From an uncultured Clostridium sp. (GTDB lineage Bacteria > Bacillota > Clostridia > Lachnospirales > Lachnospiraceae), in the NCBI GenBank assembly GCA_900540335.1, contig UQFC01000080.1:1-13036 (forward strand): a stretch of 13,036 nucleotides of DNA, given 5' to 3'. Below, piece after piece: positions 1 to 7,648 of the stretch (position 1 is the stretch's first letter; every line of letters starts with the position of its first letter). A program made the translations under genes and the position numbers. The notes below the pieces were generated by a model. That model searched no databases, was not told the DNA's origin, and was given only the letters and a program-made list of their open reading frames with translations.

Positions 1-48
1 TACGAGGTCGATGAAGCAGGAAGCCCATTGGCTTTAGACAATGGGTAG
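1..48 (+). other. Out-of-frame upstream fragment of the PAS/GGDEF gene
   Basis: Frame 1 is open from the window edge to a TAG at 46-48 and encodes YEVDEAGSP followed by six more residues. The first part resembles the strand-turn of a PAS/PAC domain just before its conserved W-V. The continuation (R-Q-W-V-V-H-M-D) is found in frame 3 from base 36. Frame 3 itself cannot extend upstream past the TGA at 12-14. The simplest reading is a single indel between about 25 and 36 that splits one gene. The alternative is that these bases are the unrelated 3' end of another gene. This is inference from a very short stretch. Confidence 0.4.
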
Positions 49-53
49 TTCAC

Positions 54-677
54 ATGGATATAGGAATGGGAATGGCCTGGGCAAGAATCCACCTGGTTAC
101 AGTCAATTCTGACAGCGTCATTGGATATCTGGAAGATTATACGGAGCAGATAAAGAAAAGCCAGGAGCTGGAGGCTGTGAGTCAGAAAACAAAATATGAT
201 GTTCTGACCGGACTTTATAACCGGGAAACCTTTATCAAATCCGTAGAGGAAGAACTGCAAAAGCCGAGAGAGATGATGTCAGCTCTGTTTTTGCTGGATC
301 TGGATTATTTTAAAGATGTAAATGATATTCTCGGACATATTACGGGAGATCAGGTTCTTCAGGAAACGGCTCAGAATTTAAAATCTGCAATCCGGAGCGG
401 CGATTTGTCCGGAAGAGTGGGCGGAGATGAATTTATGGTTTTCATCCAGGATGCGGCAGACATCAATGCAATTATTACATGTGCAGAGAAGCTGAACAGG
501 ATTCTGAGAAAACCTTACGAAAAGAACAGCAAACGTGTTGAGGTAAGTGCATCCATCGGTATTGCAGTGGCAGAGGAAGGGGCGACCTTCCGGGAACTGT
601 ATGAGAGAGCGGATAAGGCGCTTTATGATGTGAAAAAACGCGGACGCAATGGATATTCCATTTATACAGAGCAGTAG
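54..677 (+). CDS. Diguanylate cyclase (GGDEF domain), C-terminal part of a PAS-GGDEF protein
   Basis: The product would make cyclic di-GMP from two GTP in the cytoplasm. Residues about 1-33 look like the end of a PAS/PAC domain (WARIHL, then GYLEDYTEQ), followed by a short linker helix. A full GGDEF domain runs from about 48 to 204: YDVLTGLYNR at the entry, LDLDYFKDVND at 81-91 carrying the metal-binding aspartate, and an intact GGDEF signature at 123-127. An inhibitory I-site RxxD (R114, D117) sits the expected five residues before the signature. The active site therefore looks complete. The Met at 54 lies inside the PAS domain and has no recognisable ribosome binding site, so it is probably not a natural start; the true gene begins outside the window and appears frameshifted near base 30. 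It may be a decaying gene or a sequence error. It is convergent with the response regulator gene and shares its terminator. Confidence 0.75.
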   Translation: MDIGMGMAWARIHLVTVNSDSVIGYLEDYTEQIKKSQELEAVSQKTKYDVLTGLYNRETFIKSVEEELQKPREMMSALFLLDLDYFKDVNDILGHITGDQVLQETAQNLKSAIRSGDLSGRVGGDEFMVFIQDAADINAIITCAEKLNRILRKPYEKNSKRVEVSASIGIAVAEEGATFRELYERADKALYDVKKRGRNGYSIYTEQ

Positions 678-730
678 ATCCTTATGCAGTCCATGGAAAA
701 GCAGCAGGAAATGCGATATTTAAAATATAA

Positions 731-775
731 AAAATGCAGGAAACCGGTTTTTTGCCGGAGATCCTGCATTTTTGT
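731..775. terminator. Bidirectional intrinsic terminator between convergent genes
   Basis: The arms ATGCAGGA (734-741) and TCCTGCAT (762-769) form an 8-bp stem. Within it, CCGG at 744-747 can pair with CCGG at 755-758. The stem is flanked by an A-run at 729-734 and a T-run at 769-773, so it can work on both strands. It ends the GGDEF gene (plus) and the response regulator gene (minus, ending at 784). Confidence 0.85.
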
Positions 776-783
776 TATCTGCG

Positions 784-2385
784 TTATTTGTGAAGACTGT
801 CATAGTCTCTGGGAGACATGCCGGTTACTTTTTTGAAAACCTTGCTGAAGTAATAGGCATTATCAAAGCCCAGCTGTCCGGCGATCTCATAAATCAGATA
901 CTGTCCAGAATCAATCAGCTCCTTGGCATGCTCGATTTTCACCTGGGCAATATAATCAGAGATGGTCAGATTCATATACCGGCTGAAGGTGGTGCTCAGG
1001 TGGCCGGAACTGATCCGCAGGTGATCGGCAATGTCAGACAGGGTCAGCTTCTCGGTATAATGTTCGTTGATATACCGTTTTGCCAGATAAACAAGCTTGT
1101 CGGAACGGTTTTCTTTTCGCTCCACCAGAAGGCTGCACATTTTCTCGCAGAAGCTGTACAGCCACAGGAGAATATCGTCAAGACTGCCCAGCTGAGCCAG
1201 CTGTTCCGTAATATCACTGATATAGGGGAAGTCCTCTGTGTCCGTGCTTTCCTCCTGGAACAGTTCGTGAAAGTAGCAGTAGATATTGATGCAGGCGCTG
1301 ACAGCCTGGGTTTTTCCGGGCTTATACTGACGGAACAGGGCAGAAAGCTCATCAAAAATCTGCTGAAGCTCGCTGCTTTCGTTGTGAAGCACAGCATCGG
1401 ACATGGCTTTTTTCAGGAAGTTGATATTGAATTCCCGATTGCCGGAGCGATGGCGCTCTCCTGTCTGCGGCCGGTAGAAGGAGATGGAGCGATCCGACTC
1501 GTAATAGCAGTCGTCAAGGGCCTTTTTCGACTCCAGAAAGGCCTCTGCAAGCTCAGAGAGCTGTTCCTTTCTTCTGCTGATGCCAAACTGGGCAGTCAGA
1601 GCAAAATAGGTGCTGAGCGCCACGTTGATCTTGCTGCAGAAATCAGAAAGGGCCTTTTCGCTGTCATTTTCCGGCTTGGGACACACGGCAAGAGCAAGAG
1701 TGTCCTTTTCCTGGGGAAGTGTGGTGCAGCGGGCAAAATACCGGGAGGAGATCCCGGAAATAATATCCAGAAGCTGACTGCGGATAAACTGGAAATCATA
1801 AGCGTCTGTCTGTCCAAACTGGATCTGCTCCGGCATCATCTGGAACAGAATCATATAGACAACGGGATAATTCTTCTCGATTTCACTGTTGACAGGAAAC
1901 TCTTCTTTCTGAGGATTCAGAAGCTGAGTAAAATAGGAACGCTCCACCTGGGCCTGGCTGTCCTTTAACAGGAAAGAGTACAGCTCCTTTTTGTGGTGGC
2001 TTTTAATCAGGTCACAGCTGGCCTTTGCACGCTCCAGGGCATCAATCAGAGCCTGAGGCTGAAGATCCAGCTTGACCAGGTAATCCGTAGCGCCCAGGCG
2101 TACTGCCTGCTGGGCCAGCTGGAAATCCTCCAGGTTGGTCAGAAGGAGAAAGGCAAATTCGCAGCCCTGCTTCTGGCAGGCTTCAATCAGCTCCAGACCG
2201 TTCATCACAGGCATCCGGATGTCTGTAATCACAATATCGGGATTCAGATCCAGAATCAGCTCCATGGCTCTGTTGCCGTTGGTTGCCTTTCCCACAATGG
2301 TACAGTCGTATTCCTCCCATGGGATCAGAGAAGCAATTCCTGCTAAAACTAAAGGTTCATCATCAATCAATACAATTCTATACAT
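784..2385 (-). CDS. Two-component response regulator, YesN type (receiver plus AraC-family DNA-binding domain)
   Basis: This 533-residue cytoplasmic transcription regulator has an N-terminal receiver domain (about 2-120) with the acidic pair D8/D9, phosphoacceptor D55 in VITDIRMP, T82 and K104. A long helical middle region (about 125-425), typical of YesN-like proteins and without a recognisable enzyme motif, leads to a C-terminal AraC/XylS double helix-turn-helix (about 428-530). That domain contains the recognisable pieces LSDIADHLRIS and LGFDNAYYFSKVFKKVTGMSP. The ATG at 2385 is preceded by GGGGAG (2397-2392) at six-base spacing. The partner kinase gene lies 24 bases upstream on the same strand. 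Family knowledge says such pairs activate adjacent sugar-uptake operons, so the divergent ABC transporter operon is the likely target. Ligand and operator are not known. Confidence 0.93.
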   Translation of the reverse strand: MYRIVLIDDEPLVLAGIASLIPWEEYDCTIVGKATNGNRAMELILDLNPDIVITDIRMPVMNGLELIEACQKQGCEFAFLLLTNLEDFQLAQQAVRLGATDYLVKLDLQPQALIDALERAKASCDLIKSHHKKELYSFLLKDSQAQVERSYFTQLLNPQKEEFPVNSEIEKNYPVVYMILFQMMPEQIQFGQTDAYDFQFIRSQLLDIISGISSRYFARCTTLPQEKDTLALAVCPKPENDSEKALSDFCSKINVALSTYFALTAQFGISRRKEQLSELAEAFLESKKALDDCYYESDRSISFYRPQTGERHRSGNREFNINFLKKAMSDAVLHNESSELQQIFDELSALFRQYKPGKTQAVSACINIYCYFHELFQEESTDTEDFPYISDITEQLAQLGSLDDILLWLYSFCEKMCSLLVERKENRSDKLVYLAKRYINEHYTEKLTLSDIADHLRISSGHLSTTFSRYMNLTISDYIAQVKIEHAKELIDSGQYLIYEIAGQLGFDNAYYFSKVFKKVTGMSPRDYDSLHK

Positions 2386-2409
2386 AAATAGCTCCCCGTT
2401 AATTTTCTA

Positions 2410-4203
2410 TTATATTTCCTGCATTTCGTCACTGAATTCCAGAGGCAGAGAGACGGTGACACAGGTATAACGTCCGACTTCACTTTCCATTTTCAGTCCG
2501 TATTCTTCGCCGTAAACCAGTTTGATTCTCCGGTCAACGTTGGGAAGTCCGATTCCGCTCATGTAATGTTTTGTGACTCTGCCTGTGTCTGTCAGAAGAC
2601 GGCGGATGTTTTCTTCGGAAATACCGATTCCGTTGTCGCGGATGCTGATATACAGCACCTGATCCTCTGCATAGATGTGAATCTGAATCAGACCCTGCTT
2701 TCCGCTGGGCTCGATTCCGGAGAAGATGCTGTTCTCTACAAGAGGCTGCAAAGTCAGCTTGACAATGCGTGCGTTGTAAAGCTCCGGATCCTCTACGTTA
2801 ATCTCCACATCAAATAATTCAATGTAACGGATCTTCTCAATTGTAATATAATTTTCCAAAAAATCAAGCTCCTGACGGATGGTTACTTTTTCATTAAAGC
2901 CCTTTGCCATGTTTTTCAGAAGAGAGGAGAGGGCGGAAACGACCTTTACAATGCCTGTATTGTGCTGCATGGTGGCAATCCATTTGATGGAATCCAGAGT
3001 GTTGTACAGGAAATGAGGGTTAATCTGAGCCTGGAGGATCTTGATTTCCATGTTCATCTTTTCTTTTTCGTCCTGAATTCTGCTGTCCATCAGTTCGGAA
3101 ATCCTGGAGGACATTTCGTTGATCTGTTTTCCGATCAGACCGAATTCATCGTTTGTCTCGATTTCCGGATTTCTGGTGAATTCACCGGTGGAAATCACCT
3201 TGATATGTCTGGTGAGCCGATCAATGGGGCGTGTCAGGTTTTTGGAAAACAGCAGAGAAAGGGCAAGTCCGATTGCCATAGCTGACATAAAAATCAGGAA
3301 AATCGTGGTGTAAAGCACCTGCTTGTCCAGAGGCATATCGCGAATCGGAAGGACTTCGCAGAAAACGAGTCCGCTGATAGGCTGTCTCTCCCAGGCAATG
3401 ACACTGTCTTTTCCATTGATATGGGCAATAGCAGTTCCGGAAAGCGCCGGATGTTCTGCCAGAATCAGTTTGGCGGAGTCGAGAAGACCTTCTTCTATAT
3501 TCATGGAGCTGATTGGCGTATAGTCTGCTGTCAGAATCGCAATGCTTTTATCCTGAGGCATAAATGACAGAGACTGCTCAAACAGCATGGGGGAGATGGC
3601 CAGGTAAACCCAGGCATCTCTGGGATCCTCTGCGGAAACATGCTCCCAGGGACGCAGGAGGGGAAAAATCTTCGGATCCCGTCCTGTAAAGGAAAAGAAA
3701 ATATTATCCTGAAGAGTCAGCTCATAGGCCTGAAGATCTCTGGTAAGGAGATCATCAAACCATGGGGTTTTCATCAGAGCTTCCGGATCCTGAAGACTTC
3801 CGTAAGAGGTTCCGGCCTGAAGACAGACAGCGTCTTTTTCATATACAATGATCTTATTTATATACTGGTTGTATCCGGAAACCGCGCAGAGATCTTTTAA
3901 GACATTGGCTGAATATAACTGAATCTCGTCGGAATGTGCATAGGTACTTCGGGTTGAATTGAGAAACAGTGTTTTTCTGCCGGCACAGTTCTGAACGATA
4001 TTGATCATCTCTGTACATGCAATGTCCAGACGGGCGGAAAGAGAATGAAGTCTGCTGACGGAGTTTTCTGTTTCGTTGGCAATGACATCATTTTTATAAG
4101 AAAAATAGGTGTAAAAGCTGATGGCAGAGGCGATACAGATAATGGTCAGAAAATTAAAAAAAATCAGTTTTTTTTGAAAAGTTCGAGGTGTTTTTTTGTT
4201 CAT
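2410..4203 (-). CDS. Sensor histidine kinase, YesM type
   Basis: This 597-residue membrane sensor kinase is the partner of the downstream response regulator. Transmembrane segments lie at about 13-34 and 298-320 and enclose an extracellular sensor domain of about 260 residues. A HAMP linker follows (about 317-372), then a His_kinase domain (PF06580 type) with H397 in QAQINPHFLYNTLDSIKWI. The ATP-binding domain has an N box at PLVENS (487-492), DNGIGIS at 523-529 and GIGLPN at 550-555. The N box ends in IFSG where many relatives have a K-H-G-like ending, a mild variation. Although the frame is open far upstream, the start at 4203 fits the family N-terminus and has AAAGG a few bases ahead; the ATG at 4209 would overlap that site. 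The sensor probably detects the imported sugar outside the cell, directly or with the binding protein; this is inference. Confidence 0.92.
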   Translation of the reverse strand: MNKKTPRTFQKKLIFFNFLTIICIASAISFYTYFSYKNDVIANETENSVSRLHSLSARLDIACTEMINIVQNCAGRKTLFLNSTRSTYAHSDEIQLYSANVLKDLCAVSGYNQYINKIIVYEKDAVCLQAGTSYGSLQDPEALMKTPWFDDLLTRDLQAYELTLQDNIFFSFTGRDPKIFPLLRPWEHVSAEDPRDAWVYLAISPMLFEQSLSFMPQDKSIAILTADYTPISSMNIEEGLLDSAKLILAEHPALSGTAIAHINGKDSVIAWERQPISGLVFCEVLPIRDMPLDKQVLYTTIFLIFMSAMAIGLALSLLFSKNLTRPIDRLTRHIKVISTGEFTRNPEIETNDEFGLIGKQINEMSSRISELMDSRIQDEKEKMNMEIKILQAQINPHFLYNTLDSIKWIATMQHNTGIVKVVSALSSLLKNMAKGFNEKVTIRQELDFLENYITIEKIRYIELFDVEINVEDPELYNARIVKLTLQPLVENSIFSGIEPSGKQGLIQIHIYAEDQVLYISIRDNGIGISEENIRRLLTDTGRVTKHYMSGIGLPNVDRRIKLVYGEEYGLKMESEVGRYTCVTVSLPLEFSDEMQEI

Positions 4204-4233
4204 AATCATCCTTTCTTTTGCAATTCCTATGTT

Positions 4234-4262
4234 ATTATACACAAAAAAAATAACCATTTCAA
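4234..4262 (-). promoter_or_regulatory. Probable sigma-A promoter for the kinase-regulator operon
   Basis: Read on the minus strand, TTGAAA (4262-4257) and a perfect TATAAT (4239-4234) are separated by exactly 17 bases. Predicted transcription would begin near 4227, about 24 bases before the kinase start. The match is good enough to suggest constitutive basal expression of the sensor pair. Confidence 0.7.
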
Positions 4263-4398
4263 TGCAAAATGTACATAAAATATAATAAAAGTAACAGAAT
4301 AGGAAAATTGTATATGTTTTTTGAAAAGAAAGAAAAAACATGTCTAAAAAAAAGAAATCAAAATCCGAAAATTGTTGATTCAGAAAAGGACCTGTTCC

Positions 4399-4407
4399 TG
4401 TTACACT
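4399..4407 (+). promoter_or_regulatory. Candidate extended -10 element for the ABC transporter operon
   Basis: TGTTACACT matches an extended -10 (TGn plus a 4/6 TATAAT box). No good -35 lies at the usual distance; TTGATT at 4375-4380 is 21 bases away. A weak core promoter is what one expects of an activator-dependent operon. Transcription would start near 4414, giving a leader of about 40 bases. The evidence is pattern matching only. Confidence 0.35.
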
Positions 4408-4418
4408 TATCTTAACAA

Positions 4419-4437
4419 CGGCGGAGCGCATCCGCCG
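4419..4437 (+). promoter_or_regulatory. 5' leader hairpin upstream of the binding-protein gene
   Basis: CGGCGGA (4419-4425) and TCCGCCG (4431-4437) form a perfect 7-bp GC-rich stem with a five-base loop. It ends seven bases before the TGGAGGG ribosome binding site (4444-4450). No T-run follows, so it is not a terminator. If transcription starts near 4414 the hairpin sits at the very 5' end of the mRNA, where it could protect against decay. It is conspicuous in an otherwise AT-rich region. Confidence 0.55.
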
Positions 4438-4455
4438 AAAAAATGGAGGGTTATC

Positions 4456-5787
4456 ATGAAAAAGAAACAGGTAGTCGTAATGACAATGGCAGCAGTCATG
4501 GCATGCGGTGCTATGACAGCCTGCGGCGGCGGCAAATCTGACGCCGACAACAATGCAGCAGCTGGAAGCCAGGCTTCCGGAGACAACAAGGCAGCAGAAG
4601 GAAAGCAGGTTCTTTCTGTTACCACATGGGACAACGAGTCTACTCCTCAGTTCCAGGCAGTTATCGATGCTTATGAGGAAAAGAACCCGGATGTAGAGAT
4701 TAAGATTATTGATACCTCTGCAGACGAGTACAACAACTCTCTGGGTATCAGCCTTTCCGCAGCACAGCCGGATCCCGACGTTATCTGGGTAAAGGATATG
4801 GGTTCCATGCTTCAGATGGCAGACAAAGAGCAGCTTCTTCCGATTGATGAGTTCATTCAGAAGGACAACCTGGACCTGTCTGTTTACAAGGGAGCTGCTG
4901 AGCAGCTGCAGTACAACGGCGTTTCCTACGCTCTGCCTTACAGAAATGACTGGTACGTTCTGTACTACAACAAGGATCTGTTCGATGCAGCAGGCGTTGA
5001 GTATCCGTCCAACGATATGACCTGGCAGGAGTATTACGACCTGGCAGCAAAGATGACCAGCGGCGAGGGCAGCAGCAAGGTATACGGTTCTCACAACCAC
5101 ACCTGGCAGGCTCTGGTTACCAACTGGGCAGTACAGGACGGCGAGCACACCGTAGTTGAGCAGGATTACAGCTTTATGAAGCACTGGTATGAAGAGGCTC
5201 TGGCACTTCAGAAGGGCGGCTACATTCAGGACTATGCAACCTTAAAGACTGCAAACATCCACTACAGTTCCGTATTTAAGAATCAGCAGTGTGCTATGAT
5301 GCCGATGGGTACCTGGTTCATCGCAACCATGATGCAGTCCCACGCAGCAGGCGAGACTGATTTCAACTGGGGAATCGCAGCTATTCCGCATCCGGAGAAC
5401 ACAGAGGCTGGTTACACCGTTGGTGCTCTGACTCCTATCGCTATCAGCGCATTTACCGACCAGAAGGATCTGGCATGGGATTTCGTAAAGTTTGCTTCTT
5501 CTGAGGAAGCTGCAACCATCCTGGCAAAACAGGGCGTATTTACCGGTATTCCGTCTGATGAAGCTCTGCAGACAATTGCAGCAGCTGAGAATTTCCCGGA
5601 GGGTGAAAGCAACGTAGAGGCTCTGGAATATACTCATTATTCCTTTGACCGTCCGCTGGATCCGAAGATCGAGGAAATCCGTACTGTATTAAACGAAGTA
5701 CATGAACTGATTATGATTGAATCCTACTCTGTAGATGATGGTCTTGCAGAGCTTCAGGAAAGAGTAGCAGAAATCAAAGGCTGGTGA
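4456..5787 (+). CDS. Sugar ABC transporter substrate-binding lipoprotein (family 1)
   Basis: This 443-residue extracellular lipoprotein captures the sugar or oligosaccharide and delivers it to the two downstream permeases. It has a lysine-rich start (MKKKQ), a hydrophobic stretch and a lipobox MTAC with lipidated C23, followed by a flexible Gly/Ala/Asn/Ser linker (about 24-50). The mature part begins with VLSVTTWDNES and has the family-1 (COG1653) pattern of substrate-binding proteins, such as IKIIDTSADEYNN, DPDVIWVKD and ALPYRNDWYVLYYNKDLFDAAG. The start at 4456 is chosen because TGGAGGG (4444-4450) precedes it and the signal peptide begins there; an upstream in-frame extension adds only unlikely leader residues. 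The ligand cannot be read from sequence. From the neighbours an unsaturated, possibly sulfated uronate-hexosamine disaccharide is the best guess. Confidence 0.93.
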   Translation: MKKKQVVVMTMAAVMACGAMTACGGGKSDADNNAAAGSQASGDNKAAEGKQVLSVTTWDNESTPQFQAVIDAYEEKNPDVEIKIIDTSADEYNNSLGISLSAAQPDPDVIWVKDMGSMLQMADKEQLLPIDEFIQKDNLDLSVYKGAAEQLQYNGVSYALPYRNDWYVLYYNKDLFDAAGVEYPSNDMTWQEYYDLAAKMTSGEGSSKVYGSHNHTWQALVTNWAVQDGEHTVVEQDYSFMKHWYEEALALQKGGYIQDYATLKTANIHYSSVFKNQQCAMMPMGTWFIATMMQSHAAGETDFNWGIAAIPHPENTEAGYTVGALTPIAISAFTDQKDLAWDFVKFASSEEAATILAKQGVFTGIPSDEALQTIAAAENFPEGESNVEALEYTHYSFDRPLDPKIEEIRTVLNEVHELIMIESYSVDDGLAELQERVAEIKGW

Positions 5788-5799
5788 TAAACCAAATGA

Positions 5800-5830
5800 G
5801 CGGGCTGGTGAAATACCAGCCCCGCCTTTT
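5800..5830 (+). terminator. Intercistronic hairpin after the binding-protein gene (leaky terminator or stabiliser)
   Basis: GCGGGCTGGT (5800-5809) pairs with ACCAGCCCCGC (5815-5825), leaving one bulged C and a GAAAT loop. Only four Ts follow. This position in sugar ABC operons commonly carries a partial terminator or 3'-end stabiliser that raises binding protein over permeases; that role is inferred. Confidence 0.65.
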
Positions 5831-5858
5831 AAACAGATAAAATCTGAGGAGGATGGAT

Positions 5859-6761
5859 ATGAGTAAGCTGACATCCAAACAGAAGAGAGCTCTGCGGAGC
5901 AATATGACCGGTTATGCATTTATTTTGCCGAACCTGATCGGATATTCCATTTTCGTTTTTGTTCCGGTTATTTTCTCTTTTGTTCTGAGTGTAATGAGTT
6001 GGGATGGTTCACAGAGACCGATGCAGTTTGTAGGACTGCAGAACTTTACTGAAATTTTCGGCGACAGAGTTTTCCGCGGTGCACTGGTGCATACCCTGTC
6101 CTATGCGCTGATGACAGTTCTTCCCACGCTGGTTCTGGCGCTTTTGCTGGCAGTTCTTCTGAACAACAAAATCAAAGGCGTGTCATTTTTCAGAACTGCA
6201 TTTTACTTCCCATATATTGCTTCTATCGTAGCGGTAGGTGCTGTATGGAATATGCTGTTCCAGCCTGATTTCGGACCGGTTAACGAGTTCCTGAAATTTA
6301 TCGGCATCAGCAATCCGCCCAGATGGGTAGTTGATAAAGACTGGGCTATGGTAGCGGTTTCCATCGTTAGTGTGTGGAAATACATGGGTTATTACATGAT
6401 TGTATATCTGGCTGCTCTGCAGGGTATTTCCAGCTCTCTGTATGAGGCTGCAAGTATCGACGGCGCAAACGGTTTCCAGAAGCTTTTATACATCACCGTT
6501 CCCATGCTGACACCTACAACCTTCTTCGTATTAATCATGCTGACCATTCAGTGTTTCAAGGTATTCGACCTGGTATACGTTATGACCGGCGGCGGTCCTG
6601 GTAACGCAACCAAGACACTGGTTAACTTCATCTATGAAAAAGCATTTACCAGCTGGGAGTTTGGTCCGGCTAGTGCAGGCGCAATTGTACTGTTTGCAAT
6701 TGTTCTGGTAATCACTCTGATTCAGTTCAGCGGTGAGAAGAAGTGGTCTAAAGATTTATAA
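5859..6761 (+). CDS. Sugar ABC transporter permease 1 (MalF/UgpA type)
   Basis: This 300-residue inner-membrane protein forms half of the import channel. The N-terminus is basic (KQKRALR), then about six hydrophobic membrane segments are visible, the first at about 18-45. The cytoplasmic EAA loop that contacts the ATPase is at 196-207 (EAASIDGANGFQ), followed by the conserved FDLVYVMTGGGPGNAT region (236-251). Two Met codons are close together; the one at 5859 is preferred because GAGGAGG (5846-5852) precedes it by six bases, whereas the ATG at 5853 overlaps that site. It pairs with the next gene, 12 bases downstream. No ATP-binding subunit is encoded here. In Firmicutes such systems often share a housekeeping MsmX-type ATPase encoded elsewhere. 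Confidence 0.94.
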   Translation: MSKLTSKQKRALRSNMTGYAFILPNLIGYSIFVFVPVIFSFVLSVMSWDGSQRPMQFVGLQNFTEIFGDRVFRGALVHTLSYALMTVLPTLVLALLLAVLLNNKIKGVSFFRTAFYFPYIASIVAVGAVWNMLFQPDFGPVNEFLKFIGISNPPRWVVDKDWAMVAVSIVSVWKYMGYYMIVYLAALQGISSSLYEAASIDGANGFQKLLYITVPMLTPTTFFVLIMLTIQCFKVFDLVYVMTGGGPGNATKTLVNFIYEKAFTSWEFGPASAGAIVLFAIVLVITLIQFSGEKKWSKDL

Positions 6762-6773
6762 GGGGGGAAAGGT

Positions 6774-7601
6774 ATGGAAGCCAAGAAAAAAATAACAAAG
6801 ACAATACTTTACATCCTTCTGATCAGTCTGGCCCTTTTCATGCTGGTTCCGTTCTATTGGATGGTAATTTCTTCATTAAAGTTAAATAAAGACGTATTCT
6901 CCATTCCTATGACCTGGTGGCCGGAGACAATGCATCCGGAAAACTACAGAATCATCTGGGAAAAGCTTCCGCTGATTACGTTCTTTAAGAATACTGCAAA
7001 GCTGACTCTGTGTACCACAGTAATCCAGCTGTGCACCAGCTGCTTCGCAGCATACGGTTTTACAAAATGTCACTTCAAGGGAAGAGACACCCTGTTCCTG
7101 ATGTACGTTACTACCATTGCCGTTCCGTGGCAGGTATACATGGTTCCTCAGTTCATCCTGGTTTCTAAAATGGGTCTGAACGATACTCATATTGGACTGA
7201 TGCTGATGCAGGCTTTCTCCGCATTCGGCGTATTCCTGATGAGACAGTTCTACATCAGTATTCCGGACGAGCTGTGTGAAGCAGCAAGAATTGACGGACT
7301 GAATGAGTTTGGTATTTTCTCCAAAATCATTTTCCCGTTAGGTAAGCCGGGTATGGCTACCCTGACCATCTTCACATTCACCAACGTGTGGAACGACTTC
7401 ATGGGTCCGTTGATTTATTTAAAGACTCAGGAGTTAAAGACTGTTCAGCTTGGTATCCGTATGTTTATTTCTCAGTACGGCGCCGACTATGCATGGATCA
7501 TGGCAGCATCTGTTTGCTCCCTGATTCCGGTTGTAATCGTATTCTTAAGCTGCCAGCGCTTCTTCGTTGAGGGTGTTGCTGCCAGCGGTATCAAGGGCTA
7601 A
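6774..7601 (+). CDS. Sugar ABC transporter permease 2 (MalG/UgpE type)
   Basis: This 275-residue membrane protein is the second half of the import channel. The first membrane segment (about 10-33) is followed by the typical family region VISSLKLNKDVFSIP. The EAA loop EAARIDGLNEFG is at 169-180, then TFTNVWNDFMGPLIYL, and the protein ends with the characteristic FVEGVAASGIKG (264-275). Full family length, no defect seen. The AGGGGGG run (6761-6767) ahead of the ATG serves as ribosome binding site and begins at the last base of the upstream stop codon, so the two permeases are almost certainly cotranslated. Confidence 0.94.
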   Translation: MEAKKKITKTILYILLISLALFMLVPFYWMVISSLKLNKDVFSIPMTWWPETMHPENYRIIWEKLPLITFFKNTAKLTLCTTVIQLCTSCFAAYGFTKCHFKGRDTLFLMYVTTIAVPWQVYMVPQFILVSKMGLNDTHIGLMLMQAFSAFGVFLMRQFYISIPDELCEAARIDGLNEFGIFSKIIFPLGKPGMATLTIFTFTNVWNDFMGPLIYLKTQELKTVQLGIRMFISQYGADYAWIMAASVCSLIPVVIVFLSCQRFFVEGVAASGIKG

Positions 7602-7648
7602 GGCTTTACAGCAATAGTTTTAGGTTAATATAAGGAGAAGGAATTATT

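Larger units (their letters stand above)
4204..4455. promoter_or_regulatory. Divergent AT-rich regulatory region
   Basis: This 252-base gap separates the minus-strand regulator operon from the plus-strand transport operon. It contains the minus promoter, a candidate plus promoter, a GC-rich leader hairpin and a direct repeat GAAAATTGT (4303-4311 and 4367-4375). The rest is A/T-rich, including A-runs at 4242-4250 and 4345-4353. I see no convincing catabolite-response (cre) site. It is the obvious place for the response regulator to bind. Confidence 0.6.

Noticed and set aside
772..1968. Long plus-strand open frame of 398 codons opposite the response regulator gene
   Set aside because: It is antisense to a well-supported response regulator with intact receiver and AraC motifs, has no recognisable domain, and starts within the terminator region.
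4204..4455. Catabolite-response (cre) operator
   Set aside because: No sequence with the central CG and flanking palindromic TG..AA/..CA pattern could be found in the region by eye.
4204..5184. N-terminal extension of the kinase frame through the intergenic region and into the binding-protein gene
   Set aside because: The frame happens to stay open, but it would overlap a clear lipoprotein gene and cross two promoters. The kinase N-terminus, ribosome binding site and promoter all support the start at 4203.
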